Shown here: one piece after another, positions 53,538 through 62,828 of the stretch
Position numbering within the stretch: position 1 is the first letter of the stretch
How the letters are laid out: each line of letters starts with the position of its first letter
DNA from: Lacipirellulaceae bacterium
Lineage (GTDB): Bacteria > Planctomycetota > Planctomycetia > Pirellulales > Lacipirellulaceae
Assembly: GCA_040218535.1 (NCBI GenBank)
Contig: JAVJRG010000005.1
Location: 2,090,639 to 2,154,638, forward strand
DNA length: 64,000 nucleotides
Reading direction: 5' to 3'
Position numbers and translations under genes: made by a program
Notes under the pieces: model-generated
The model's database searches: none
Seen by the model: only the letters and a program-made list of their open reading frames with translations
Told to the model about the DNA's origin: nothing

Positions 53538-54401
53538 ATGACGATTGAAAGAAAACCTACCCCCGGCATCTGGCCCCGTATTCGACTCGTCTGGCGAATC
53601 GTGGCATTTATTGCGGTGACTATCGTCCTTTATGGCGGCATGCGTCTTGACCGCTTGCTGCGTCGCAAGACTGCTGCGATTGAATTCGTTAATAAATGGG
53701 TACCACGCTGGGCAGGCAGCTTCCTCTGGCTGTTTGGCATCGAACTTCATAGAGAGGGCCCCTTCTTCAGCGATGACCAACTCTACCCAGGCAAGGGCGA
53801 GGCCGGAGCGGGACGAATCTTCGTTGCCAACCATCGCTCTTCGGTCGATGTGCCCATCATGATGCACCTCTGTGCCGGTCACGCGATTAGTCGCCACGAC
53901 TTGGCGAATTGGCCTCTCTTCGGTTCGCTCGGCAAACAAATCGGCACGTTGTATGTTGATCGAAGCTCGCGCCGCAGCGGTGCAGAAGTGCTGGGACAAG
54001 TCGATGAGTCACTCAAAAAGGGAGAAGGAGTGATCATGTTTCCTGAAGGAACTTCGTACTTGGGAGACGAGGTCCACGCTTTCCGACCAGGAGCCTTCAA
54101 AGCAGCCGAGCGTGCCGAAGCAGAAATCGTCCCGGTCGCAATCGCCTACGAAGACGACAACGCGCATTACTACCACGAGAAGTTCACGACGCATCTGATG
54201 CGCATCGGAACCCGGCGACGACTACAAGTGGCAGTCGTCGCCGGCGAGCCAATTGCACCCGATGAGCGTGATGCGACGGAAGTCCGCTCTGCCGTTCAGT
54301 CGCAGATTCAAGAAATGGTCTACGAAGCACGTCACATTTTGGAGCCAGATGCTTCGGTGACTCGGCAGCCCGCTAGGCCGCTGGTGGACGCTTCCCCGTA
54401 A
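53538..54401 (+). CDS. 1-acyl-sn-glycerol-3-phosphate acyltransferase (PlsC-like)
   Basis: Protein of 287 aa. A membrane segment ([15 protein letters not shown]) precedes the acyltransferase signature NHRSSVD near residue 98 (an NHX4D motif), with [10 protein letters not shown] near residue 168 as the glycerophosphate-binding block and VPVAIAYED as the last family block. It would acylate lysophosphatidic acid in phospholipid synthesis at the inner membrane. Its 3' end overlaps the small DUF1328 gene on the opposite strand by 29 bp. Confidence 0.88.
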   Translation: MTIERKPTPGIWPRIRLVWRIVAFIAVTIVLYGGMRLDRLLRRKTAAIEFVNKWVPRWAGSFLWLFGIELHREGPFFSDDQLYPGKGEAGAGRIFVANHRSSVDVPIMMHLCAGHAISRHDLANWPLFGSLGKQIGTLYVDRSSRRSGAEVLGQVDESLKKGEGVIMFPEGTSYLGDEVHAFRPGAFKAAERAEAEIVPVAIAYEDDNAHYYHEKFTTHLMRIGTRRRLQVAVVAGEPIAPDERDATEVRSAVQSQIQEMVYEARHILEPDASVTRQPARPLVDASP

Positions 54402-54540
54402 TAAGGCCGACGACGAACAGGATGATGAAAATCAACACGCACCATTTCGCAATGGTAGCCGCTGTACCAGCAAGGACGCCAAATCCTAAGACTCCAGCGA
54501 TCAGTGCAATTACCAAAAAAGTCAAAGCCCAGCTCAACAT
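54373..54540 (-). CDS. DUF1328-family small membrane protein
   Basis: Hand-translated 55-residue protein starting [20 protein letters not shown], with two hydrophobic helices and a short basic end ([10 protein letters not shown]). The residue pattern matches DUF1328 proteins, which are about 55 aa. A strong ribosome site GGAGGT precedes the ATG at 54540. It lies antisense to the last 29 bp of the acyltransferase gene. DUF1328 function is not established. Confidence 0.82.
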   Translation of the reverse strand: MLSWALTFLVIALIAGVLGFGVLAGTAATIAKWCVLIFIILFVVGLITGKRPPAA

Positions 54541-54583
54541 AATCTACCTCCAGAAGAAGAAGTGGCACTTGATCAGGCGCACG

Positions 54584-54620
54584 AAAAAAGCCCGTCCGCT
54601 CAGTTGCGGTCGGGCTTTCG
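54584..54620. terminator. Bidirectional-type stem-loop between the DUF1328 gene and a PEP-CTERM gene
   Basis: Stem AAAGCCCG / CGGGCTTT (54587-54594 and 54611-54618) with an inner CCGC / GCGG stem. On the minus strand it ends in a run of six T, but there it lies upstream of the DUF1328 gene; on the plus strand it has three T and would follow the acyltransferase gene. It may terminate the acyltransferase transcript or act on the DUF1328 leader. Confidence 0.6.
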
Positions 54621-54709
54621 TAGGCCGATCGTAAAGTCGCCTGACTTATCTCATTAACCTAGGACAACAGGGCGACAATTGCAAGATACCGCCGTCCGAC
54701 CCGCAAGAG

Positions 54710-54739
54710 TTGACATTGCGGGAACTCCCCGACCATAAT
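54710..54739 (+). promoter_or_regulatory. Sigma-70-type promoter of the PEP-CTERM gene at 54801
   Basis: A consensus -35 TTGACA (54710-54715) and a -10-like CATAAT (54734-54739) are 18 bp apart, 60 bp before the ATG at 54801. Planctomycete promoters are not well characterised, so the call rests on the match to the general bacterial consensus. Confidence 0.45.
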
Positions 54740-54800
54740 CTGGCAGTTCTTACGGACAGGCTATTCTGCCAGACCGGCATAAGTTCCTTGGGAGGGTCTC

Positions 54801-56105
54801 ATGAATCGGAAACACACTTGGTTTGCTCTCACTCTTTGTGCGAGCTTACTCCCCCTTGCCTCCGCTAACGCGAGCATCTCTGACCCGACCGACCCGGATT
54901 GCGTGGTAGCGGGCTTTGATCTGTACCAGCTCGCAGGCGACCGATTCTTATTTGATAGCCAACTCGCAGTGGCCGACGGTGGACCGCCTCCAGCAGAAAT
55001 CATTATTCCCATCGACATCGGCGCGCTTGCTTTCTTTAATGGCGTTCCCTACGTCAGTAATCCTTTGGGAACTTTCGACTTCAACGACGGAAGTGGCGCG
55101 GTCGACGTGGGTACGGCAGACACAATTGTTGAACGTCTTGGTGACGTGACCAACGACATTTTTACTGAGCCGACAGTCGATATCGAGATTCGTGCCCTCT
55201 CACTCCGCTCGCTCGAACCTGTAGACTTCGGCGGACCGAATCCTGAATTCACCTACATTACTCTTGATCCGGCAGCCCCAAGCACAGGAAGCTACGATTT
55301 TTTCTTTGACGCCAACGGGCCGGAAGACCTCCAACGGGGCTTCATGTTCGCTTCGGCTGACGTAAATTATCAGATCCGCCGAGGCTCTCCCACAGGCGAA
55401 GTTCTCAGCAGTAATTCTGTGCAAGTTGAAACCTTTAGCGATGGTGTGCCGTGGACGCACTTCCCGTTCGGTGGCGACGATTTCAACGCTCCCGATAAGA
55501 CGATCGATGGCGTGAATTTCTTTCTCGAAGGTGATAGCCAGGGCGGAGACTTCTTCCAGCTTGGAGTCCCTCTGGGACTGGAGGGTTTCCAGGGCGATTC
55601 GGAAATCTCGATCAATCTCTCGCTAGAGCACGCCAACGAGAGCATTCCTGGCGATACCCCGAACAACCCAATGTTGCCTGACGGCACCGACGGGCCGACT
55701 TTCCAATTCGAGAATGCACCGCAGAGCGGTTGGTTTGATCCCCCGGCTGCCTCTGGCTACGTCTACGAAACCGACGATGCCTCGAGCTTCCTAGCCGTAG
55801 GACTACCGCCTCTGTCGGCAGTTGCTGACGGGGACGGATTCTACGAGGTGTTCGACCTCGATAACGGCGGTTCAACGACCGTTGCTGCAGGAGGTTTCTT
55901 CTTCTTCCCCACGCCCACGACGGCATTTCGGGTCACGGGGATCGATCCCACGGTTGACGGTGGAGACCCTCTAGCGTTTCCGACCTTCCTCACCTTCGAT
56001 GCCCTGAGCAACAACTTTACTCAGACCCCGATTCCTGAGCCGACCGCGTTAGTCATCGCACTCGTTTGCGGCGTTGGCGTGGTAACTCGACGACGCGTCG
56101 CATAA
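54801..56105 (+). CDS. PEP-CTERM sorting-domain secreted protein
   Basis: Protein of 434 aa with a signal peptide (WFALTLCASLLPLASANA) and the C-terminal signal IPEPTALVIALVCGVGVV followed by TRRRVA. The rest is beta-rich and acidic with repeated Gly/Asp stretches and no recognised enzyme domain. GGGAGG precedes the ATG. It is flanked by its own promoter-like site and a clear terminator, so it is a single-gene unit. It would need an exosortase encoded elsewhere. Confidence 0.85.
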   Translation: MNRKHTWFALTLCASLLPLASANASISDPTDPDCVVAGFDLYQLAGDRFLFDSQLAVADGGPPPAEIIIPIDIGALAFFNGVPYVSNPLGTFDFNDGSGAVDVGTADTIVERLGDVTNDIFTEPTVDIEIRALSLRSLEPVDFGGPNPEFTYITLDPAAPSTGSYDFFFDANGPEDLQRGFMFASADVNYQIRRGSPTGEVLSSNSVQVETFSDGVPWTHFPFGGDDFNAPDKTIDGVNFFLEGDSQGGDFFQLGVPLGLEGFQGDSEISINLSLEHANESIPGDTPNNPMLPDGTDGPTFQFENAPQSGWFDPPAASGYVYETDDASSFLAVGLPPLSAVADGDGFYEVFDLDNGGSTTVAAGGFFFFPTPTTAFRVTGIDPTVDGGDPLAFPTFLTFDALSNNFTQTPIPEPTALVIALVCGVGVVTRRRVA

Positions 56106-56139
56106 GTCTGACTCGGACTAGCAGTTTAGATTCGCATTC

Positions 56140-56174
56140 AAGCCGTGGCTCTCTCAGAGAGTCACGGCTTTTTT
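56140..56174 (+). terminator. Rho-independent terminator of the PEP-CTERM gene
   Basis: Stem AAGCCGTG / CACGGCTT with an inner CTCTCT / AGAGAG pairing is followed by six T on the plus strand. It lies 35 bp after the stop at 56105. Confidence 0.9.
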
Positions 56175-56278
56175 CGGCCCTTGCGAGCCTTCGCGGCAGC
56201 AAGCGATAATCCTCCGTTTGCAATAAGCCCAAAACTTGGCAGGTGACTCTGCCAACTCCAACGAGAGACGAGTTTGTT

Positions 56279-57181
56279 ATGCCCCTAGTAGTTGTCGGAT
56301 CGGTTGCCATTGATCACGTTGAGACGCCCCAAGAGCGTCGTGATAACCTGCTCGGAGGCTCCGCCACGCATTTCTCCGTTTCCGCCAGCTTCTTCACGGG
56401 CGTCCGACTCGTCGGCGTCGTTGGCTCGGACTGGCCAAGTGAGCATACGGAGATGCTCGAAAGCAAAGGGGTCGACACCACGGGCCTGCACATGGTCGAG
56501 GGCGGAAAGACCTTCACCTGGACGGGCCGTTACCTGCCCAACATGAACGACCGCGAAACGCTTGACGTCCAGTTAAACGTCTTCGGTGAGTTCAACCCAG
56601 TTCTGCCGGAAGATTACAAACGTGCCAAGTACGTGTTCCTTGCCAACGGCGTCCCTGCAGTCCAAATGAAAGTCCTCGAACAAGTCCCCGGTCGTCGACT
56701 GGCGGTTGCCGACACGATGGACCTCTGGATAAACACCCAGCGGGAAGATCTCGACAAACTGCTGACGCAGCTCGACGGACTGGTTCTCAACGATAGCGAA
56801 GCCAAACTGCTCACCGGCAACGAGAACCTCGTAGCAGCCGGTCGTGCCGTTCAAGAGATGGGTCCCAAGTTCGTCGTCATCAAGAAGGGCGAACACGGAG
56901 CGATGTTCTTCGGCGAGCACGAAACCTACGTGCTTCCAGCTTTTCCAACCGAGAGCGTCATCGACCCAACCGGCGCAGGCGACAGCTTTGCTGGTGGCAT
57001 GATGGGCTACCTCGCCGAGCAAGACAACTTCGATCCCGAAACACTCAAGACCGCGATGGCCTACGGTATCCTCGTCGCGAGCTTCAACGTCGAAGGCTTC
57101 GGCTTGGAACGCATGCACGAAATCACCCGCGACGACATCGAGAAGCGCCTTGAAGATTACCGCCGCATGTTGTCATTTTAG
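56279..57181 (+). CDS. PfkB-family carbohydrate/nucleoside kinase
   Basis: Protein of 300 aa from the ATG at 56279 (MPLVVVGSVAIDHVETP). The N-terminal GGSATHFSVSASFF and the C-terminal DPTGAGDSFAGGMMGYL near residue 229, with catalytic Asp, define the PfkB family. LNDSEAKLLTG is another family motif. The substrate could be a sugar or a nucleoside; it cannot be fixed by eye. Only about 110 bp of repeat-containing DNA separates it from thpR. Confidence 0.88.
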   Translation: MPLVVVGSVAIDHVETPQERRDNLLGGSATHFSVSASFFTGVRLVGVVGSDWPSEHTEMLESKGVDTTGLHMVEGGKTFTWTGRYLPNMNDRETLDVQLNVFGEFNPVLPEDYKRAKYVFLANGVPAVQMKVLEQVPGRRLAVADTMDLWINTQREDLDKLLTQLDGLVLNDSEAKLLTGNENLVAAGRAVQEMGPKFVVIKKGEHGAMFFGEHETYVLPAFPTESVIDPTGAGDSFAGGMMGYLAEQDNFDPETLKTAMAYGILVASFNVEGFGLERMHEITRDDIEKRLEDYRRMLSF

Positions 57182-57280
57182 TTTTCAGTTGTCAGTGTGC
57201 AGTTTTCAGTTCACCGATCGAAACATTCCCTATCGCTGGCGACTGAAAACCATGCACACTCTCTTTTGAATTCATGCACT
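57182..57280. repeat. Short imperfect inverted repeat between the kinase gene and thpR
   Basis: The segment contains GTTTTCAGTT and GTGTGCAGTTTTCAGTT near 57180-57211 and the complementary ACTGAAAACCATGCACAC near 57242-57259. The arms match imperfectly around a 30-nt centre. This type of direct and inverted CAGTTTTCAG repeat is often seen between genes in bacterial genomes. Confidence 0.5.
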
Positions 57281-57289
57281 CGACTTAAG

Positions 57290-57874
57290 ATGCGTAGCCA
57301 CCAACTCCCCAAAACCCGGACCTTTATCGCTGTTCCTGCCGAGGGTGAAGTCCAAGGGGCGGCGGCCAAAGCTATTGAAGAGCTCCGCATCGACATCGGC
57401 GGAGTGAAATGGGTCGAGCCCGAGAATCTCCACTGGACGCTTCAATTCCTGGGCGACATTGACGATGTCGAGATGGCCCAGGTCTGCCGTCGCGTCGTGC
57501 GGGTCGTTGCTGAGTATGAGCCCTTTGTGCTCCACAGCACCGGCATCTCCGCCTTTCCGAGCCCCGACCGCCCGAAGACTCTTTACCTAGCGGCGGGCGA
57601 AGGGAGCGAACAATTTCTCGCTTTACAAGCCAGCATCGAAGAGTCTCTCTCCGATCTGGGCTTTCGGGGAGAGCGACGACGGTTCGTCCCTCATCTAACG
57701 CTCGGTCGAGTCCAGCGCGGCGCAAGCCTTCGGGCTGTTCTGGTTGATCGTCTCAAGGACCTTAAGGAACTGGAAACCGGAGCGATGCCCGTGGATGAAG
57801 TGATCGTCTACGCGAGCCGCTTGCAGCGCGAGGGTCCCGGCTACCATGTCCTAGCCACCGCGCCACTGGGATAG
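57290..57874 (+). CDS. thpR: RNA 2',3'-cyclic phosphodiesterase (ThpR/LigT family)
   Basis: Protein of 194 aa of the 2H phosphoesterase fold. The two catalytic HxT/S motifs are HWTLQFLGD near residue 47 and HLTLGRV near residue 134. The start at 57290 (MRSHQLPKTRTFIAVP) fits the family; the longer frame upstream lies in the repeat. The enzyme opens 2',3'-cyclic phosphates at RNA ends in the cytoplasm. Confidence 0.88.
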   Translation: MRSHQLPKTRTFIAVPAEGEVQGAAAKAIEELRIDIGGVKWVEPENLHWTLQFLGDIDDVEMAQVCRRVVRVVAEYEPFVLHSTGISAFPSPDRPKTLYLAAGEGSEQFLALQASIEESLSDLGFRGERRRFVPHLTLGRVQRGASLRAVLVDRLKDLKELETGAMPVDEVIVYASRLQREGPGYHVLATAPLG

Positions 57875-58002
57875 TCAAGCAAGTCTCGACGTTAATCTTT
57901 GCTTCGCCGTTAAACTCGGTGCTAGCAGCTCTCGAAAATCTTCTCTAGCCGTTACGATCGGCTCACCCGGAACGCGGCAACCCACCGAATATCCGAGTAG
58001 TC

Positions 58003-58030
58003 GCCCGGACTTTATGAACTTAGTCCGGGC
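58003..58030 (+). other. 9-bp perfect stem-loop before the outer-membrane-like gene
   Basis: GCCCGGACT and AGTCCGGGC are separated by a 10-nt loop. It ends 43 bp before the ATG at 58074. No T-run follows directly, so it is a weaker terminator candidate and may be a leader structure. Confidence 0.5.
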
Positions 58031-58073
58031 TGGGCGGTGTTCTGGATGTTTCTTTTCTTTGAGGTGAACTCGG

Positions 58074-59519
58074 ATGGTCCTCTCACTACGCGCTCTCGTA
58101 GCTACTACAACAATACTCGCTGTCTTCGCCGGTCACGCAACGGCACAGCAAGGCGTGTCGACAAACCAGTTCCTCGCAGCTACGCAAACAGCCTTGAGAG
58201 AGGAAGCATCAGAAGACTCGATCGATGCCACGAGCGATCTCAGCGACTACTACCTCGTCAACGATGTCGCTGCTGAGTCGCAATCATTCATCCAAGACGC
58301 CTTCGTCGAACCAACCCAAGCCAGATCTGGCAACCAACGCAACACGACACGCACTGCTTCCCGCTCGCGCCGTTCGGCCCGCACACCCTACATGATCGGC
58401 GATAGCCCGCTAGATGGTGAATGCCCCCACTCCATGCAGGCGGGTGGATTCGCAATTGACGGACTCGATATCGCCTCAGTGAATCACCCACTCTTCACAG
58501 GCAATCGCTTCAACGCGGCCGAAGCCGGATCGTTCCTACCAACTGACCGGTTCATCTTCACGTACCGCCACTTGCACAACGCCAGTTCGACGAACATCCT
58601 CGGCAACCTCGACACAGTGGACATCGAGCGGTTCATCGTCGGACTCGAAAAAACGGCTCTCGATGGAATGGTCTCCGCGGAAATCCGGATCCCTTTGCTA
58701 TTGCAACTCGATTCCGACCAACTCTTTTTTGCCAACGGCACCAGCCAAGTCACCGGTGATCGTAGCGGCGAACTGGGGAACATCTCCGTGAACTTCAAAG
58801 CCTTACTCGCCAATCGTCGGAAGTTTGCCATGGGGGCGGGCCTCGCGGTAAACATTCCTACCGCTGAGGACTTCACCTTGGAGCAAGACTTCGACACCCC
58901 CTTCGTCATCGACCCGGTCAACGGCGTCAATGGCACCGCTGACTTTGGCATGTTCGGGCAATTCCAGAACGACACCGTCGGGCTGATCCCCTACCTGGCT
59001 TGGGCCTTCCGCCCAACGCCCCGCTTTTTCCAACAAGGCTTCTTCCAAATCGACGTTCCACTGAACTCCTCGGATGCAAGCCTCGATGTCGATGGCAACA
59101 TCGTCCCCGACACGGATTACGACTCGCTGGTTGTCAGCAACACTCTTTCTGGCGAGATCCAACGTCAGACGCTGTTGCGTTTGAACCTCGGCTTTGGCTA
59201 CTGGCTCAAGCAAGATCGCAAGCAGGGCGTCCCGACCGGTTTGGCGGCTCTGTTTGAAGTCCACTACACTACGAACCTGGACGACGGCGAGAACTTCAAC
59301 ACGCCGTTGGGCACTCTGACCGACGCCAGCACAACGTTGCCAGACATCCCGCTCACGGCCATCGCCGGCGGCAATCGCGACTTCGACGTCGTGAACCTGA
59401 GCTCCGGCTTCGCCCTCGACCTCGGCGGCTGCGTTATCACCAACGGCGTGATCGTCCCCATCAGCGACGACCGCCAGTTCGACTTCGAGTACAACCTGCA
59501 GGTGAACAAGCGTTTCTAA
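58074..59519 (+). CDS. Outer-membrane beta-barrel-like protein of unknown function
   Basis: Protein of 481 aa with a signal peptide (LRALVATTTILAVFAGHATA). After a Ser/Arg-rich segment (TRTASRSRRSARTP) it alternates polar and aromatic residues with turns rich in Asn, Asp and Gly (GFGYWLKQDRKQG, FALDLGGCVITNGVI) and ends in NKRF, with a terminal phenylalanine as in many outer-membrane barrels. No known family is recognised. It is a single gene on the plus strand. Confidence 0.68.
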   Translation: MVLSLRALVATTTILAVFAGHATAQQGVSTNQFLAATQTALREEASEDSIDATSDLSDYYLVNDVAAESQSFIQDAFVEPTQARSGNQRNTTRTASRSRRSARTPYMIGDSPLDGECPHSMQAGGFAIDGLDIASVNHPLFTGNRFNAAEAGSFLPTDRFIFTYRHLHNASSTNILGNLDTVDIERFIVGLEKTALDGMVSAEIRIPLLLQLDSDQLFFANGTSQVTGDRSGELGNISVNFKALLANRRKFAMGAGLAVNIPTAEDFTLEQDFDTPFVIDPVNGVNGTADFGMFGQFQNDTVGLIPYLAWAFRPTPRFFQQGFFQIDVPLNSSDASLDVDGNIVPDTDYDSLVVSNTLSGEIQRQTLLRLNLGFGYWLKQDRKQGVPTGLAALFEVHYTTNLDDGENFNTPLGTLTDASTTLPDIPLTAIAGGNRDFDVVNLSSGFALDLGGCVITNGVIVPISDDRQFDFEYNLQVNKRF

Positions 59520-59544
59520 AGCATAAACCTGTGGGGATCATATT

Positions 59545-59665
59545 AGGAACCACAGATGAACACAGATAAACGCTGATAGTGATTAGATTGGTCATTAGCT
59601 TGTGCCGCTCGTTCTCAAAACTAACGCTCATCTGTGTCTATCCGTGTTCATCTGTGGTTTCAAAC
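59545..59665. repeat. Inverted pair of ACCACAGATGAACACAGAT-type repeats
   Basis: The left copy reads ACCACAGATGAACACAGATA at about 59549-59568 and the right copy carries its inverse, with ATCTGTGTCTATCCGTG and TTCATCTGTGGTTT at about 59628-59660. The centre is about 55 bp. This sequence family is known to recur between genes in planctomycete and other genomes; its origin is not known to me. Confidence 0.75.
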
Positions 59666-59756
59666 TAGGCATCCTTGGCGGTTCCAAAACAAATCGAGTA
59701 GACTAGCGTCCCGTCTGATCGCCTCGATTCATCCTGCCACCTGCTGAGGCTTCTCG

Positions 59757-62744
59757 GTGAGCCAGTCTGACGCGGACCATAACTTGCTTGTTGGCGTGCT
59801 CGCGCTGCAGCTTGATTTCGTGTCGCGAGACCAGTTAATTGCCGCCACGAAAGCATGGTCTAGCTCCCAGCAAACTCCTCTGTTGCAGGTCCTGGAAACT
59901 CAAGGAGCTCTGCACGCAGGCGAGCGTGAACTCCTTTCGGGCCTCGTCGAAAAACATCTGGCGCGTCACAACAACAACGCCATGGAAAGCTTGGCGAGCA
60001 TCCACGCCGACGCGGTCATCCAAGATGTGGCCGCTGCGTGCGGCGAGAGCTCTCCCCGAGAGGGCTCGCCCAAAGCAGGCTCACTTGCGGAAACCATTCA
60101 GTTCTTCGCCGCTGATGGCGATTCAACCGCGAAGTCCAACAAGCCGCAGGAACCCGACGACCGCTTCGCCACGGCACTGCCTGAGGGAAGTACCGCCTCC
60201 CCCACTCCAGCAACTCATTCGCCACCAACGCAGGCAAAGGCTGAAGATCAGACCCAAACCCTGCCCCCGGCTTATGCTTCGACGGTCGACTTCGACATTG
60301 AGGACCAACTCAACCAGGCCAGTGCCGCGGCCAGTCGTTACTCCATTATAAAGCCTTTCCAACGGGGCGGGCTCGGGCAGGTTTCGATCGCGCAAGATCA
60401 AGAGATCAACCGCGAGGTGGCACTTAAAGAAATCCTTCCCAAACACGCAGACTCACTTGAGGCACGCTCACGATTCCTCGTCGAAGCGGAGATCACCGGT
60501 TCGTTAGAACACCCGGGCGTCGTTCCCGTCTACGGTCTCGGGCAATACGCAGACGGTCGTCCGTTCTACGCCATGCGATTCATTCGTGGCGATAATCTCA
60601 AGCTTGAAATCGAAGCGTTTAAGAACGCCTATCCAACTGGAAAAAACAGTCCCAAAGAGAATCGCGGCGGCGACTACGAGCTCCGCTTTCGCAAACTGCT
60701 GGGCCGATTTATTGATGTCTGCCACGCCATCGAATACGCTCATAACCGTTGCGTCCTGCATCGCGACCTCAAGCCCGGCAACATCATGCTCGGCAAGTAC
60801 GGTGAAACGCTCGTCGTTGATTGGGGACTGGCGAAAACAATCGATGCGAATGAGGTCCCAACGGACACCCTTGAAGCGCCGCTCCAACCGCTTTCGTCCG
60901 ATGGTTCCACCGCCACACAAATGGGTACCATCGTCGGAACGCCGGCTTATATGAGTCCTGAGCAAGCCGCCGGCCAACTCGACCGACTCGGTCCCGCTAC
61001 TGATATCTACAGTTTGGGGGCGACGCTGTTTCACCTGCTCACCGGGCAGCCGCCCTTCAGCGAGGCTCCGCAGATGACACTGCTGGAATGTGTCCGGGCA
61101 GGCAAGTTTGCCAAGCCCCGTGAGATCGACGCGACGATCCCGCCCGCGATGGAAGCAATCTGCCTAAAGGCGATGGCTCGCGAGATCCCCGATCGGTATC
61201 TCACCGCCAGCGACCTGAGCGACGACATTGAACGCTGGCTCGCCGACGAACCCGTGCGTGCCTACTCCGACCCGCTCCCCGAACGCATCTTCCGCTGGAT
61301 GCGCAAGCATCGTTCACTCGTGGTCGGCTCTGCCGGCGTGCTAACGGTGACGGCCATCGGTCTGACGTTGGGAATCTTGCTCTTGGGCGCCGCCAATCGT
61401 CGCGTGGAAAAACAGCGCGCACGGGCGGAGCAAAACTTCACAATGGCCCGTGAAGCGGTCAACGACTACTTCATCAGTGTCAGTGAGGATACGCTCCTCA
61501 ACCAAAGCGGCATGCAGCCGCTGCGTGACGAGCTACTCAAGCAAGCGCTCGCCTATTACGAGGATTTTCTCGAAAGCGGCCAGGTCGACGACTCGATGCG
61601 CGACGAGATCGCCCAAGCGAATTACTACGTCGGGCGCATCAAGCACAAGATCGACTCGCCCGTCGCGGCGATTCCGTTCTACGATCAGGCAATCACTTCG
61701 TATGAAGAACTACTTGCTCAGAAAGCAAAGCACCTCCCCGCGGCTCCGCAAAGAGAGATCGAACGCGAACGACTCTACGAATACGGTCGCACGCTCAACG
61801 CCAAAGCGACTTCGCTGCTGAAGCTCTCGCAAACCGACGACGCCCGAGATTACTTCACGAGGGCTCGCGACGTTCGCCAGCGGCTGGTCAAGCTTTCACC
61901 TGAAACGATCGAATACGTCCGCACCCTCGCCAACAGCATCATGAACCTAGGCACCATGAAGCTTGGGGAGGGAGACCAAGAAGCGGGACTCAAGCTGCTG
62001 CACGAAGCCCAAGACATGCGCGAGAGTCGCCTAAGCACCAACTCGCCCGACGCCAAACTGCTTCGCGACGCCGGAAAGGGGAGCTTCAACCTGGGGCTGA
62101 TTCACGAGCAAATGGAGGAATACGAGACCGCATTCCAGCACTTTCTGAAGGCGGTCGAAAGCTTCGAAAAACTCGTCGAACTTTCCCCCAACGACATGGA
62201 TTCGCAGTACAACCTGGCCGTTTGCTATCGAACCCTCGGCGACCAGCAAGACTCAGCAGAGCCCGACCAAGTCACCCAAGGCGAAGCCTACTATGAAAAA
62301 GCTGCGGAGTTGCTTACTAAGCTCAGCATTCGCAACCCACAAGTCCCCCGCTACAAAGCCGACCTCGCCAACACGCAAACCAACGAAGCCTGGCTCCTCC
62401 TCGATGCAGGCGACAACCAAGCGGCACTAAGGCCGTTGGAGAAGGCGGAGCAAGCCCTGATCGATTTGGTCGAACAATTCCCCGACGTCCCACTCTACGC
62501 CGTCGACCTCGCCCACGCCGAGCGCACCCTGGGCGAAGTGCTGATCGAACTCGGTCGCGATGACGAGGGAATCAAGAAACTGGAAAGCTCACGAGACCGC
62601 TTCGCGGAGTTAGTGCGTCAGCACCCGGCAGATCGGGATTACGGCGAGCAGTTGCGGGAGACGCAAGAGGTATTGCGCGGAGTGCGAGAGGGAAATGGTG
62701 AGAACACTAACGAAGAAAGTACAGAAAAAGAGTCCGAACCTTAA
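59757..62744 (+). CDS. Membrane Ser/Thr protein kinase with C-terminal TPR-like repeats
   Basis: Protein of 995 aa from a GTG at 59757. The N-terminal 190 residues are linker-like and Ser/Pro-rich after a short helical domain (DADHNLLVGVLALQLDFVS). The kinase domain starts near residue 198 (FQRGGLGQVSIAQD, lysine in VALKEILP), with HRDLKPGNIML near 335, DWGLAKT in place of DFG, and GTPAYMSPEQAAG. A membrane helix at about 520-546 (SAGVLTVTAIGLTLGILLLG) leads to a long region of TPR-like repeats. Such kinases are abundant in planctomycetes. Ligand and target unknown. Confidence 0.9.
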   Translation: MSQSDADHNLLVGVLALQLDFVSRDQLIAATKAWSSSQQTPLLQVLETQGALHAGERELLSGLVEKHLARHNNNAMESLASIHADAVIQDVAAACGESSPREGSPKAGSLAETIQFFAADGDSTAKSNKPQEPDDRFATALPEGSTASPTPATHSPPTQAKAEDQTQTLPPAYASTVDFDIEDQLNQASAAASRYSIIKPFQRGGLGQVSIAQDQEINREVALKEILPKHADSLEARSRFLVEAEITGSLEHPGVVPVYGLGQYADGRPFYAMRFIRGDNLKLEIEAFKNAYPTGKNSPKENRGGDYELRFRKLLGRFIDVCHAIEYAHNRCVLHRDLKPGNIMLGKYGETLVVDWGLAKTIDANEVPTDTLEAPLQPLSSDGSTATQMGTIVGTPAYMSPEQAAGQLDRLGPATDIYSLGATLFHLLTGQPPFSEAPQMTLLECVRAGKFAKPREIDATIPPAMEAICLKAMAREIPDRYLTASDLSDDIERWLADEPVRAYSDPLPERIFRWMRKHRSLVVGSAGVLTVTAIGLTLGILLLGAANRRVEKQRARAEQNFTMAREAVNDYFISVSEDTLLNQSGMQPLRDELLKQALAYYEDFLESGQVDDSMRDEIAQANYYVGRIKHKIDSPVAAIPFYDQAITSYEELLAQKAKHLPAAPQREIERERLYEYGRTLNAKATSLLKLSQTDDARDYFTRARDVRQRLVKLSPETIEYVRTLANSIMNLGTMKLGEGDQEAGLKLLHEAQDMRESRLSTNSPDAKLLRDAGKGSFNLGLIHEQMEEYETAFQHFLKAVESFEKLVELSPNDMDSQYNLAVCYRTLGDQQDSAEPDQVTQGEAYYEKAAELLTKLSIRNPQVPRYKADLANTQTNEAWLLLDAGDNQAALRPLEKAEQALIDLVEQFPDVPLYAVDLAHAERTLGEVLIELGRDDEGIKKLESSRDRFAELVRQHPADRDYGEQLRETQEVLRGVREGNGENTNEESTEKESEP

Positions 62745-62790
62745 GAACGCGTTTTGAAATTCAAAAATCGACCGCAAAGCGGTACCACTT

Positions 62791-62828
62791 GCCCCCTCTC
62801 CCGCTTGCGGGAGAGGGTCGGGGTGAGG
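62791..62828. repeat. CCCTCTCCC/GGGAGAGGG hairpin repeat
   Basis: CCCTCTCCCG and CGGGAGAGGG form a perfect stem around CTTG, followed by TCGGGGTGAGGG. This is a recognised intergenic REP-like motif found in many proteobacterial and planctomycete genomes. It lies in the 200-bp gap after the kinase gene and may act as a terminator of that gene. Confidence 0.7.
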
